Assembly (NCBI GenBank): GCA_002914845.1
Contig: JXTC01000029.1
Location: forward strand, 932,591-996,590
DNA: 64,000 nt
From: Trema orientale
Lineage: Eukaryota; Streptophyta; Magnoliopsida; Rosales; Cannabaceae
Reading direction: 5' to 3'
The notes below the pieces were generated by a model, which was given only the letters and a program-made list of their open reading frames with translations, had not been told where the DNA came from and ran no database searches. Every line of letters begins with the position of its first letter. Positions within the stretch are counted from its first letter, which is position 1. Both the position numbers and the translations under genes were made by a program. This document shows, piece after piece, positions 36,563-48,236 of the stretch.

Positions 36563-37638
36563 CTTAATCATAGGGAACGGCCTTCCAAGTTTCAAAGTCG
36601 AGAACCACTTTAGATGAGTTGCAATTTTTCGAAACTTTCAAGAAAGATATTTGTTTTTTTTTTTTTTTTTTCCTTTAATTAGTTTATTTTCAAGTATATA
36701 TTAATTATTTAATTGAATATATTAGATACATCACTTGGGTGAATTAGCTAAGATAGAGAGCAACACTCACTTTATTAACCTCTTTTTCGAATGCTAAGTT
36801 CATAGCATTATTAATGCCATTGGTTTTCTTATTATTTATAATAGTGTCGTCACTTTATCTGCATATCAGTTGATGAGCTTGACGTCGAGAAAGAGATTAA
36901 CAAAGTCATTGTAGCTAGCATTTCTCAAATTAAATATCATATCCAAACATAAATGAAAGATTAAAAAAGTGACAATTTTCAAAATTAGGTGTCAAAAACA
37001 AACACAGCCTCTAATTTCCGTTTTGGCGGATATTCTAAATTTGTCTCTCATAAAAAGAACCAAATCAACTCATCATTGATTTTAAAGAAAATAGAGTGGG
37101 TGGCTGTTTTGACACAATTCGAAAAATGGTCCATTTATTTAAGTCATTGGTTTTATGCTGGGTATATTAATTGATTTGCGAGAATTCTCTATTAACTGAT
37201 CATATACACAAACATAAAACTAAAGATTACAAAAGTCAGATATTTTTGTATGACTTTCAAAAATTTGGTTATTTTTGCTAATGAAGTTTTGTGGGATACT
37301 ATTGGAAGCTCAATATATCTTTTTTCTTTTGGAAAAAAGAATAAGAAAAAGAAGTGCATGGCTGAGCAAGAAGTCAAGAACCATTTTAAACAACGGAAAA
37401 TCAGAGAGAAACAAAGAAGAAGATATGCTTACATGACCACTGACAACCTTTTGAATTAATCAGAAAATCATTAGGTTATCAAACGAAAATAATAATTGAC
37501 TTGAAGGCTGGAAAGTAAGAAATATATCTACTTGGATTAAAGAGAGGGTTTCACATCCTCCAGTAATTCCTTAGTATGTCTACTAAGCACATCTCAAGGC
37601 GTTAGTTTATAATATGGGGTAGAACTGTAGAATATTTG
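36563..37638. other. AT-rich intergenic sequence
   Basis: No gene supported. Short frames at 36989-37174 and 37250-37459 have low-complexity, lysine-rich or hydrophobic content and no recognisable domain. Confidence 0.45.
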
Positions 37639-37647
37639 CTTCTTTTT

Positions 37648-38279
37648 GGAGTTATTATCGGAAAAAACCTTGAGTTTTTTAATTTTAACTAAAAAAATTC
37701 TGGGTTTTCCATTATATAAAAAAAACTTTGTCTCTGTTTAATTTTAGGGGGAAAAAAAAACCTTGAGTCTTTGTTTCATTTTAGAAAAAAAAAAAAATCT
37801 TGAGGTTTTAGTTATATCAAATAAAATCTTTAGATTATAAAATCGAATCAAATTAGTCTGCGATATAAGTCAAATGACTCATTTTTTCTTAGTGTACACT
37901 GTCATGCACAACTATGCCAAGCTATTTACGCTGACAAACACCCCAGTTGGGCGAAATTTACTTCCTTCTATATTGAAAATGTTGAACTTTTAGTTAAAAT
38001 AAATTTTAAAAAATATTTCATAACTATTGGACACTTAAAAAATAAATTCTTTTCTTAATTATGTTATATATTCATTGATTAAATATCTGTTTTGGGTTTA
38101 ATTTGATTGGATTTCAAAATCTCGATATTTTATTTAATATAATTCAAAACCCAAAGTTTTTATTACTAGAATTAAAAAATTTCAAGGTTTTATTTGATGT
38201 AACAAAAAACTTAAGATTTTGTTTTTGCTAAAATAAAAAAACCCAAAGTTTTTTTTTTTTTTTGTTGTTGATAATATCC
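37648..38279. mobile_element. 632-bp inverted-repeat DNA element with 9-bp duplication
   Basis: Left end GGAGTTATTATC and right end GATAATATCC are imperfect complements. The arms continue with CCTTGAGTTTTTTAATTTTA against AAATAAAAAAACCCAAAG. The flanks are CTTCTTTTT at 37639-37647 and 38280-38288, a perfect though simple 9-bp duplication. It is non-autonomous and of Mutator-like size class. Confidence 0.65.
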
Positions 38280-38288
38280 CTTCTTTTT

Positions 38289-39152
38289 GTTTCTTTCTTT
38301 CCTTTCCTTTATTTTATTATATTTTACTTTTAACCACTCCTATCAACAATATTCAATTAACGAAAATATAATATTAAGGAAATCATAACCAGCATTGAAC
38401 AAAGACTACAAGGATAGAACTTTCATTGAGCTATACGGCCTAAATCAGAGGAAAGGCTTTCATTTAGAGCATTTGCATTCCAAATAACTGAACTACGTAC
38501 CAAATTAATTTAACTCACCGAAAAGTTATTGCCTCAGAAATTAATTATTCAAAGTTGGCTCTATTTTTAATTTTTTTTAAAAGCTCGAATGATGTAGGAA
38601 AAGTGCAATTGGCTACTCCCAAAACTGCAACTAGTAGGACATTGAGGTCTATTCCCAAGTTTGAGTTAGGAAAACTTCGTCTCTAGGACACATCCAAGGG
38701 GACTCAAACATGAGGCTTCCACCTTTGAAACAAATTCTGATGTAGGAAGACACACACAACCAACTATATATTAAAAAATATTTAATTTAATCCTTTTAAT
38801 TACTTTGGACCAAGTCCAAAGGTGCAATATTTTCTAGCACTATCTATTCTCGTCATATTTCGGAGACTGTTACCTATAGACTCATACTTAGTTCAAGACT
38901 CAGAATCACATAGGCTTACTTTGTGTTCGAGTATATTGTGATTTGATTTACCCATGCCTACTTTAAGAATTGGAATCACATAGGCTCACCTTGTGTTTGA
39001 ATATATTGTGATTTGATTTGGTGTTCAAAATTTGTTCTATTTGGTTTTGTATTAACTTGTTTTGTATAAAAATATGTTTGAAGACACTAGTAATGAAGCA
39101 TTGACTAAACGTATATTGTATATATAAAAGTTAATATAACATACTAATATTA
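38289..39152. other. Intergenic sequence with a local duplication
   Basis: A segment reading GAATCACATAGGCT, then TTGTG(A)TTTGATTT, occurs twice, at about 38904-38952 and 38970-39019. No gene. Confidence 0.5.
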
Positions 39153-39619
39153 GTGCATATCCAATAATATTGCAATGCTGAATAAGTCCCAATGCTATAA
39201 TTTAGCATCGTAACGAAAAATCTCCTTGAATGCAAATGTTATTTTTGGCCAATTTTTTGGCATATGCTATATTTCGGTGCCAATAACTTTTGGCGTTTAA
39301 TTAATTTTGACTACACTGACATACCCTATAATTTTAAAATATTAAAATCATCACTTTCCAATAGTCACTCAGATTATTGTATATTTTTGAAGGGAGTTAC
39401 TTATATATCTTTCATACTCAATTATCAATACACTTTATAAATGCTCAACCAATTACAAAAATTATTTTATTAATTGTTACGTAATAAAAGATATAAAAAT
39501 CCGAATCACATTATAATTTAGAATAGAAAATAAATAATTAATATGCTGAATTTGGTATTTTACTAATTTTTATGCCAATTAATATGATATTAGCATTAGC
39601 ATATGTATTAGAGATGTTC
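39153..39619. mobile_element. PIF/Harbinger-like MITE
   Basis: Left end GTGCATATCCAATAAT and right end ATTAGAGATGTTC are imperfect complements, flanked by TTA on both sides (39150-39152 and 39620-39622). Inner words GCATATGCTA and TTAGCATTAGCATATG match the element at 26906-27668, so this is a second, more decayed family member. Confidence 0.6.
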
Positions 39620-40004
39620 TTACAGTTGCATAATATAATATTAGATCCGGTATACTTTTGCAAGGAGTATGGAATTGGAAGAGGGGCGGATAATATATGA
39701 ATTAATTTAATGATTATAACGTGGAGAAAAGGAAAAGTTTTACGGGATTCATAGAAAAATTATTTTATTCAAACATCTCTCTCTCTTTTTTTTTTTTTTT
39801 TTTTTTTTCCGGCTAGAAAATCTCTCTCTCTAAAGTCACTAGTGTCACAAGTACCTTTCTTGCATTTTGCATACTTCCCTTCCCTTCCCATTTCTCAATC
39901 TGTGTTTGGCTTTGGCATGTGATGATTGAAAAGTTGAACTAGAGATTTCCTACAGCAGATTCAGAAGGGTTGGGAGTGGAAGCTGATGAGACTTTCATTT
40001 CAGT

Positions 40005-40007
<3 letters not shown>

Positions 40008-40053
<46 letters not shown>
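40008..40053. repeat. (AG)n microsatellite upstream of the NAC gene
   Basis: A run of 23 AG dinucleotides lies about 910 bp before the NAC start codon. GA tracts of this kind can bind plant BPC/GAGA factors; that role is inferred. Confidence 0.9.
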
Positions 40054-40055
<2 letters not shown>

Positions 40056-40961
40056 TTCTTGCTATGTATGAGAAGTCTACGTGAAGGAATAGAATAATGG
40101 TTGGCTGTGCTGATTTTGGCTTCATCTACTTTATTTTGCTATTGGTTTTGTTTTCTTCTTCTCTATTCTTTTTCTTTTTTCTTTAGTAAATATAAATATT
40201 TTGGCTTCATATACACTCTAGGGTGACATAAGAGCTGTAATCTCTCCCTTTCTATCTCATACGCTAGGTTGCCCCAACTCCACTCAACTGTTTCTATCTT
40301 TAATTGTTTCTTTTAAATTCTAAGCTAGCCAGCGAGCCACATACATATATGTGTCGTTTTAACAAACGAAAAAACTTTGCCTTTGGACAGTGTAAAAGAA
40401 GGAAACCGGAACTACTACATTTATCCTCCTACAAGCTAAGTTTTCCCATATTATACATTTACATATTAAAGTGCAACCAAATAACTTTAGATCCAAGCAA
40501 TTAATAAGTACCCTTTATGTTTTTCTCTCTCATCTCTCCTAAAACTTAATTAAATCTATTTCTTCATGTTTCGGCTTCTCCATTTTGATCTTTTTAGCTT
40601 CTTTTCTTCTCTCTTTTCCCTCCTCCTCCTCCTCTCTCTTTCTCTAGAGTAAGAGATCATAGACTGATGATCATGTGAAACTCATGAGAGGAATATTCAT
40701 GAGTCCTGCCATTCAAATTGGGTTTCAAAGGAATATTATTAAGCTTCAATATTAGAGATCATTTCCTCTTATTATGACTATCTTTTCTTTTCTATCTTTA
40801 TTTCACGATGCTCTCTAGCTTTCTCTCTGTCTGTCTTATTGGAGTTATAGCATATATGCATTTGAGGAAACAGAAGAAGGAAAAGAGCATATCATCCACT
40901 GTGGAATGGGCATAAGTGGAAACTATTAAACAATATAGCTATATAGGTAGAGATATAGGAA

Positions 40962-42544
40962 ATGACTAAGTGCAATGTTGAAGAGCGTGGAGTACTCGAC
41001 CAAACAACCATTAATGGTGATCATATTGAAGGTCACAAAGATCATAACCTAACCAGAACTTGTCCTTCATGTGGTCACCATATCAAATGTCAAGATCAGG
41101 TTTTTCTTTATTAGTTGTTTAATACTGAATTTCATGGATTTCTTTGGTATGTTATGTATGTTACTAGGTTATTAAATCTTGGTATATATAGATATCGTAA
41201 TATTTAATTTGTTTATGTAATTAACTGAGAAAGGGTATCAATTACTATGACGTACTATATTATATATAGGCTGGAATTCATCATTTGCCGGGGCTACCAG
41301 CTGGGGTGAAGTTTGATCCGACAGATCAAGAGCTTCTTGAGCATTTGGAGGGGAAGGTGCGTTCTGAGACATGCAAGGTTCACCCTCTCATAGATGAGTT
41401 CATACCTACTATAGAAGGGGAGAATGGGATTTGCTACACTCATCCACAGAAGTTGCCAGGTGATCATCGTACCATCAACAACATTTAATCATATTATAAA
41501 TCTAAATACATGTACATATATGTAATGAATGAAAGCGATCAATGCCAAACCTTGTACATGGACTTGTGTTTGTGGTCTGTCCTTGGGTGTGTTCAACGTC
41601 TGGGTTCAATAATAATGATTCATAACAACTAAAGGGAAAAAAAAATTATATATTTTTTTAGTACTAATTGCATGCCTTAAAGTAATTAACTTAGTCATGT
41701 ACGTGCTTTAATATTTGTACATTTGCTTTTGTGTTCAATGATATATATGCACACACACAAATTCAAAGTGTGGTCTCATAAATTAATAAGGTGTTCTATC
41801 CGTTTGATTGTATATATAAATATAGTAGTACTTAATCCATGTCATGTATAAAAGGACACTTCAACCAACTGATTTATGTCTAGTGTTTTCTATAGAGATG
41901 AATTGACGTTAGTCCAACTGAAAAGCTTAGCGTACATTGTGTATTGTCAAAATATGAACCAATGATACGAATTATAAAATTGTTTCTATTAATGGCATGG
42001 CCATGCAGGAGTCAGCAAAGATGGCCTAGTACGTCACTTCTTCCATCGACCTTCCAAGGCATACACGACCGGAACAAGGAAAAGAAGAAAGGTCCACACC
42101 GACGCAGATGGCGGCGAGACCCGGTGGCACAAGACGGGCAAGACCCGACCCGTTTTCGTGGGAGGAAGGATCAAAGGGTACAAAAAGATACTTGTTCTCT
42201 ACACAAACTATGGGAAGCAAAGAAAGCCCGAGAAGACTAATTGGGTAATGCACCAATACCACTTGGGGAACAACGAAGAAGAGAAAGAAGGGGAGCTAGT
42301 GGTGTCCAAAGTGTTCTACCAAACGCAGCCAAGGCAATGCGGTTCGGTCATGAAAGACTTGCTAACTAATCCAGCCAAGAATAATAATAATAGTAATCTG
42401 ATCATGAAGGGACAAAACGACGAGTCGTTTGTTGAGTATTCATGTAATCCTAATTCCTTCATATCCTTTGAGCATGGTGGCCAAAATGGAGGAACCACAC
42501 CTGAAATGGTGACCCATTTTGGTGCTGGTTCTTTTGTCACCTGA
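40962..42544 (+). CDS. SND2-like: NAC transcription factor, SND2/SND3 (ANAC073/ANAC010) group, three exons
   Basis: Exons 40962-41099, 41270-41459 and 42009-42544 join through GT-AG introns of 170 and 549 bases to give 287 aa. A short N-terminus has a cysteine pair ([14 protein letters not shown]) typical of this subgroup, before the exon 1/2 junction. The NAC domain runs about 50-220: [20 protein letters not shown] (subdomain A), [20 protein letters not shown] (C, also the nuclear signal), [10 protein letters not shown] from 148, [10 protein letters not shown] to 196 (D), and [16 protein letters not shown] (E). The C-terminal activation tail is Asn- and Gly-rich. In Arabidopsis these factors act downstream of SND1/NST1 and promote secondary-wall cellulose genes in fibres and vessels. 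Start choice: the ATG lies in-frame 46 codons before the conserved junction. SND2 versus SND3 cannot be settled by eye. Confidence 0.92.
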
Positions 42545-44289
42545 AAATATAGCTAAGGATCGGAACTGAAAAGTTCCAGGTAATCAAAGAGAAGGGTAAT
42601 ACTAGGAAACAATATAATAAGAGACGAATTATTAAGAGGGTATAAAGGTTATTGGGTCCAATAATTCATGTGAATTAGTGACAAAAGTTATTTAATAGAA
42701 GGGTAAGGAAGGAGAAAAGAATAAAAGGAGGAAAAGTAACTCTAGTTCCTGAGAGCCAACTTCTAATTCTAAAGTAGAACTTAGAAGCTTTGGCTGTGAC
42801 AATCCTTTTTTTTTTTTTTTTTTCCGGAGGTTCTTGTGTGTCATGCTTTGCACAGTGTGGAGAAGTTGTACATTGCACATGGGCCCATGACCCCTTCTTT
42901 AGTGTGGGGTGGGTTGCGTTTTTTCTGAAAAGATGTACAAAGATGTTCCTTACCTAACTAAGTAGTCTTAATATATATAGGCATACACACACACATATAT
43001 ATATATATGCTCATTTCGTTGTAATTCGATGCATTGTTCTGACTTTACAGTGTGATTAAAATAAAATTTAACTACATATATATGAGCTCGATCCAAAATC
43101 TCATGCATGTTACCATGCAGTTGACTGTTCTCTTGCAGTCAACGGCCTCCCTTCTTTTTTTATACAAAACAGTCAAAACTATACATAATACTTAATTATA
43201 CGGTGATATTATATGTACATATCACCAGAAAAATGACTTTTAGGAATGTACGCTGTTGGCCGGTGAGTATGATCTCCTATAGAAACTCTTTATCATGTTT
43301 TGAAAAATAGTATACATTTATGACAGCTTAATTGCTGTCATTTCAATCAATGTTATGCACTGTTATTAAGTAAGCTGAATAACATTGCTTTCGTGAATAT
43401 CTAGCACCTTATTAAAGATAGAAAAAGCTAGGAGCTATTTCGTACAAGCAGTTTAATTAAGACATAAGGGTAATCCTCTCTCTTACTAAACAGTGGTTTA
43501 TTTTCTCTGGACCTTCAAATCGACCGATATGTACACTCGAGTTCTTTTAGCCAGAAAAGGGACTAAGAAGACCCATGATAGCTAAACCTTGAGCTAAACA
43601 AAGAGGAACACCTCGACCGCTGCCCATCAAATTTGACCCTGCTACTACATGTTGTAGGGCCACTGAGACCACGTGATCCAATCCATCCGCCGCCCCTCTC
43701 TCCTCATGATCTCTCTCGAGGCCAAATTTTTTATCTTGTCAGATTTCACTTTCAAAGTGATACATACATAAACTACATCAATTAATCAAGCTTTCTAAAT
43801 TTTCTATGCATCTGTTTGGTTCAATTATTCTATTTTTAATCAAGCTTTCTAAATTTTCTATGCATCTGTTTGGTTCAATTATTCTATTTTATTGGAATAG
43901 AAAACTCATTTGAATAGTGTTTGCTTTAATAACTTTAATTTTTCTATTTAAATAATTTTTTCGAATGACTATCAACAATTCAATTTTTTCATTTAAATAG
44001 TTCATCAGTCATATCAACTATGAGAATGAGTTTTTTGTGTCTTAGATGAGAATAGAGGGGAGGAAATGTTTTTGAATGAGTTCATTCCAATCCTATCATT
44101 TTAATTACAACTCATTCTACAGTTTTTCTATTCAAATGTTTCCTATTCCAATTATAACTTATTCTAGAATTTTTTTTTTAATACACACATTCAAATGGAT
44201 TGGATAAACTAAACGAGCCATATTTCTCTCTTGTTTTAAATTCTCAAGTTTGAGACAGTATTTATTCATTGGTGGGGACACCAAAGATT
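42545..44289. other. NAC 3' flank and HD-Zip upstream region
   Basis: It contains a poly-T tract (42808-42825) and a CA/TA simple repeat near 42983. An exact two-unit 54-bp tandem duplication starts at 43784 and 43838 (AATCAAGCTTTCTAAATTTT). No further gene. Confidence 0.6.
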
Positions 44290-44295
44290 TTGACC
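44290..44295 (+). promoter_or_regulatory. W-box-like TTGACC upstream of the HD-Zip gene
   Basis: TTGACC, the WRKY-binding core, lies about 68 bp before the TATA box. It is a single short match, so only suggestive. Confidence 0.25.
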
Positions 44296-44357
44296 GGTTG
44301 TCCGTACCACCATTTCTCTCAAAATCTTTCTGACCCTCCTCCTTGCTTAGAGATCTC

Positions 44358-44364
44358 TATATAT
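44358..44364 (+). promoter_or_regulatory. TATA box of the HD-Zip gene
   Basis: TATATAT within CTCTATATATTGG, 66 bp before the ATG at 44424. With the usual 30-base spacing, transcription would start near 44390, which excludes the earlier in-frame ATG at 44343 and makes the one at 44388 unlikely. Confidence 0.55.
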
Positions 44365-44423
44365 TGGCAATATTGTACTGCAATGATATGAGACTCTCCA
44401 CCAGAATTTGTTCACCGAAAAAT

Positions 44424-44969
44424 ATGGATTTCCGGTGCATTAATATACCGACTGAGAGGCAACAAAACCAAGACCCCGCAAAGCCAAGTATACAGCAGCG
44501 CGGCATTAGAAGGCTAACCCAAGCTCAGGTAAGGCTCTTAGAAACGAGCTTCACCACTGATCATAAGCTCCAAGCTGAACGCAAGCTTCAGCTTGCTGCT
44601 AAGCTTGGGTTGGCCCCGAGACAGGTTGCCATCTGGTACCAGAACCGGCGAGCCAGGCACAAGACGCAGACCGTAGAGTTGGATTACAGAGCCATCCAGC
44701 TGAAGCTGGAGGACGTGTTAGCGGAAAAGAGGAGCCTCGAGAGAGAAGTTGGAATGCTTAAACAGGAGCTGAACAAGGCTCAGGAGATGCTGCTCCGTGC
44801 CTCAGGCACCGGTTCCTCTCCGGTGGCTTCTCTTCCTTCTGTTATTTCGGCTTCCGGTGTGGACGATCATGGTAGTTCAAGCTCGCTTCAGAATTATAAC
44901 TACGGATCAGGAAATGTGGCTGAGTTACAGGCGGAGGAACTGTATACTTGCTTGTCTCCTTGGACTTGA
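44424..44969 (+). CDS. HD-Zip class I transcription factor, small (ATHB-52-like)
   Basis: A single-exon frame of 181 aa from the ATG at 44424. I chose this start because of the TATA box at 44358 and the G at +4; two earlier in-frame ATGs (44343, 44388) add 27 or 12 residues with no family resemblance. The homeodomain spans about 26-82, with recognition helix WYQNRRAR (71-78), where Tyr replaces the usual Phe. It runs directly into a leucine zipper (about 86-123), the arrangement unique to plant HD-Zip proteins. It lacks the class II CPSCE motif and the class III/IV START domain, so class I is firm. Closeness to ATHB-52 rests on the short N-terminus and overall size. Such proteins bind CAAT(A/T)ATTG as dimers and adjust growth to light, hormones or stress. 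The acidic/aromatic end LYTCLSPWT resembles class I C-terminal activation motifs. Confidence 0.88.
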   Translation: MDFRCINIPTERQQNQDPAKPSIQQRGIRRLTQAQVRLLETSFTTDHKLQAERKLQLAAKLGLAPRQVAIWYQNRRARHKTQTVELDYRAIQLKLEDVLAEKRSLEREVGMLKQELNKAQEMLLRASGTGSSPVASLPSVISASGVDDHGSSSSLQNYNYGSGNVAELQAEELYTCLSPWT

Positions 44970-47395
44970 AGGCTATATACTATGCAGCAAGCAACGAGGA
45001 TCAATTTCGTATGAATGCTGACCGGTGACCACCAATGTAATATAATCCACTTTTTTTGAGTTGTTTTGGAAAGGCGTTTATCCTTTTTCTTCTCAAAGCA
45101 AGTTGTTTCGTTCAGCACCTGTAGAAAGGTTTTGTGCCCAGCTCTCTTTGTAACTCATAAAAAAAGCTTTCTGTTTCTGAAAAAGTGAAATCAATATTTT
45201 CTGAAGAATCTATAAACATGTAGTTACTTGTTATGAGTTAAAACAAGCTAGTCTCATTGGAGAAATGTGAGTGATCGATCATCTGAAAAACACAAGGTGA
45301 TTATGCCGATTAACGAATATGCACAAAATAATTACAGTCACTATGATTTTTCGTAATCAACTCAATTCATACTAAAGCGAGTTTTTGACTCTAGAAGGTT
45401 TCAAGTAATTGCTAGTCTAATACAACTAATGAGAGTTTCTCTTTAAAGTCTTTTGCTCTAAATTTCTAACCTAGACTTTAATCACTTAGCATCACACAAG
45501 AACCTTTACATGGGTTGGTATTCCAATCATTTTGAAATCAAAAGAGACTGCAGAGTTTTCATAGACTTGTATGCATGCATCTTCAGAACATAAGTGAGTT
45601 TCCAGCTCAGCTGCTACCTACGAATGAAATATGAGAGAAATGCATGCATTTTTCAAGTGCAAATTTGTACTTCTCAAGCTTCAAAAGCCTTATCCAGAGA
45701 GTGGGATCCATTATTCCAGGTTGTCTCTGCAACCAAACAATGCTAAAGGTCCCACTATATTGATCTCTTGTTTGGAGCCCTGATAAGACAGTAGAGTAAA
45801 GACAAGATGAATTTATATCTGTTTGACAAAGTTTTTCTAAAGTCCCTCAATTGACTCGCAAAGTCTAGCCAAGTTGAGCATCAAGTTGAGTGGCTGATGG
45901 CTGTATAGATCTAGGGGAGTAATTTAGACGTACAAAAAGACCAGATAAGTCCATTTCTGACAGAGATATGACCACTAACATTTATGATTTAGAGGTTGGA
46001 TTTTCCTTGGAGCATCAATTTCAAGCGTAAATAAGAAGCTAAAATAGCTTTTCAGTAGCACTTTCCAAAAACTGACTTCGCCTTCGGTTGAAATATGTAC
46101 CTGTAGTGAGAAATTTCATGCTGACAAAGTCATGGTAAACAAAAATTGATTTCTGAGTTGAACATATCCCGAGAGGGTACACCCAAATTGCGCATCCAAC
46201 TTATAACTATACATGTATTATGCATATTTTTTCAATGGGAGCACATCTAAATTCAAACTAGGTGAATCTGAAATGGGAGAACAAATAGAACATAATAAAC
46301 CGACATTGAAGATGTATACATTTCTGAAAAAGAATACACTAGAACCTTTTATCATTTTCAGTTTTTATCTTGTAATAACTAGTTATGCCATACTAACGAA
46401 TATAACTTGAGGACATACAAGTTTTAATGCATAACAACTTCAGTATATTACAGTTACAAGTTAAAGACATACAAGTCTGGCATCTCTTTACCACATCATA
46501 TGGTTTTTCCATGCAAGCATATCATACGCACATGATGTGCCTGCGGTTCCCAAAGTCCATTAGCCAAACATGGTGGTTGGTTGCATAGCTTATACTTGGG
46601 TTAGCAAGTGTATGAAGCCTAACACAAACAAATTTAGCTTGTGATAGAGGATTAAGAACCTCCAAGGAGTGAATGAGAAGAAATTTTTTGAGGAAAAGCA
46701 AAAGAAACCTGCTCCCAAAACAGAAACTCAAAAAGTAAACCAAATGTATAACAAAGCCATCCGCTTCAAGGCATGAAGCAGTAAGCATAATTGCTGGTAT
46801 AGGTACATCAAGTAAGTCAGACTTGTTTATCTTTATATTTATTAACATCTTTGAAGAGAAAAAGAATCTGCAGAACGGAGAGACATAGTCTGCAGAAAGA
46901 AGAGACATAGCTTACTAGTAATTTAAAACGTTTCTCGGTTACTGTACAGTAAGACAGACATAACTGGCAACCCAAAATCCCGAAGTCTATAAGGTTAGCA
47001 TGTGATGAGGGAAAACAATTTCTTCAGGTTTCAATCATAAGGAGAGTATTGACTGGTATAGAACTAAAACTTTCCTAGCTTAAACTGACTGCACACTAGA
47101 AAGAGTAAACAGAGCATAATAATGTGAATAAACTAAAAAATAATAATTAAGATGTGAAATTAAACATACATTTACACACACACACAAGAAACAAAACACT
47201 AATTAATAGTACAGAAATTGTTCTCAATCAGACATGAAACTATACATAATTTCCCATTAGCCGATAAGGTTTCAATAACACATCAAAATGACAAAATTCA
47301 TACAAAAGTTTCCACCTTCTAATCTCATCACATTACTATCACAAACTGTATGATTCATGCATATATAGTTGCAACAAAAGTACCAAAAACAGTAC
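44970..47395. other. Intergenic sequence between HD-Zip and methyltransferase genes
   Basis: No gene supported. A 128-codon minus-strand frame at 46522-46908 has no recognisable domain and a composition like its surroundings. Part of the right side may be the 3' untranslated region of the methyltransferase gene, which is read leftward. Confidence 0.45.
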
Positions 47396-47442
47396 AAAGT
47401 TGCAATGCAATGCAATGCAATGCAATCCAATCCAATCCAAGA
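47396..47442. repeat. Pentanucleotide microsatellite
   Basis: Five TGCAA-type units pass directly into TCCAA units (GCAATGCAATGCAATG then CCAATCCAATCCAA), a one-base change propagated across part of the array. It lies about 90 bp beyond the methyltransferase stop codon. Confidence 0.9.
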
Positions 47443-47531
47443 TCAAAGTAAAAACTCAATACTTTACTACAAACCCACTTAAAAAATTCCCATAATAATT
47501 TAATTCCAGAAAAAGATTACCAGCTTGAGCC

Positions 47532-48236
47532 TTATGGGTCCTCTTCCTTCTCCTTCTTCTTCTTCTTCTTCCTGAATACATACACATCGGTCTCCTCGTA
47601 AGCATATTCCGGGTGCAAATCCTCATGCGGGACCTTCTCGATTTCAAAGACTCTCTCAGACATTTCCCAGAACAGCTTGTGTGCCTCCGGGGATCTCAAC
47701 TGGTACCCGAGCAAAACGACGCCGTCCTCGGCCACCAGAGCCTCCATGGCCGAGATCAGCGGCCCCACCGACTCCTCGATGTAGACGACGTCCGTGGCCA
47801 GGACGACGTCGTACGGCGGCTTCAGGGACTTTATCTGATCGGCGTTGTTCCAGTAGAGCACGGAGTGCTTCAGGGTCTTCGCGAGGACGGGCTTGTTGAT
47901 CTTGAGGTTCCGCTTCAGCGCTGGCATGACCGGGGCTATGTCGGTGAGGACGACGTCCGTCAGGCCCAGTAGGTAGAGACCCATCCCGGAGGCTCCGCAC
48001 CCGGCGCCGAGCTCCACGGCCCGCTTGGACCCGAAGTCGAGGAGTTGGGCGTAGGGGTTGGGCCCGGGCCCGGGGTTTGGTCCCGGCAGTGGAGCCCAGC
48101 GCTCGGTGAACTTGACGAGGACGAGTGAGCAGGGCCAGACGGAGGTGCCCACGTGGAAGGAGCCGTTGTCTTGTTGGATGGAGAGGACGGCGTCCCGTAC
48201 CGGAAGCTCTATCACCGGCGAGTCTGTGAACTTCAT
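47532..48236 (-). CDS. METTL21-type (Methyltransf_16) S-adenosylmethionine methyltransferase
   Basis: An uninterrupted 234-aa frame on the minus strand, starting at the ATG at 48236. Motif I is VELGAGCGASG (74-84), followed by an acidic residue D99 in VVLTDIAP that should contact the cofactor ribose. The family signature D-x-x-Y is D149-V-V-Y152 in VLATDVVYIEES, and an N-terminal VWP (33-35) is also typical of the group. METTL21 proteins trimethylate lysines on chaperones or AAA ATPases such as VCP; which substrate is used here cannot be told. The tail from about 222 is Lys/Glu-rich and coded by an AAG/GAA repeat tract. A Pro/Gly stretch (50-61) sits in an unusually GC-rich part of the gene. 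Length and intactness fit a functional single-exon gene. Confidence 0.88.
   Translation of the reverse strand: MKFTDSPVIELPVRDAVLSIQQDNGSFHVGTSVWPCSLVLVKFTERWAPLPGPNPGPGPNPYAQLLDFGSKRAVELGAGCGASGMGLYLLGLTDVVLTDIAPVMPALKRNLKINKPVLAKTLKHSVLYWNNADQIKSLKPPYDVVLATDVVYIEESVGPLISAMEALVAEDGVVLLGYQLRSPEAHKLFWEMSERVFEIEKVPHEDLHPEYAYEETDVYVFRKKKKKKEKEEDP

Noticed and set aside
46522-46908. 128-codon minus-strand frame
   Set aside because: Composition matches the surrounding intergenic DNA and no domain was recognised. Its length alone is not convincing in this context.
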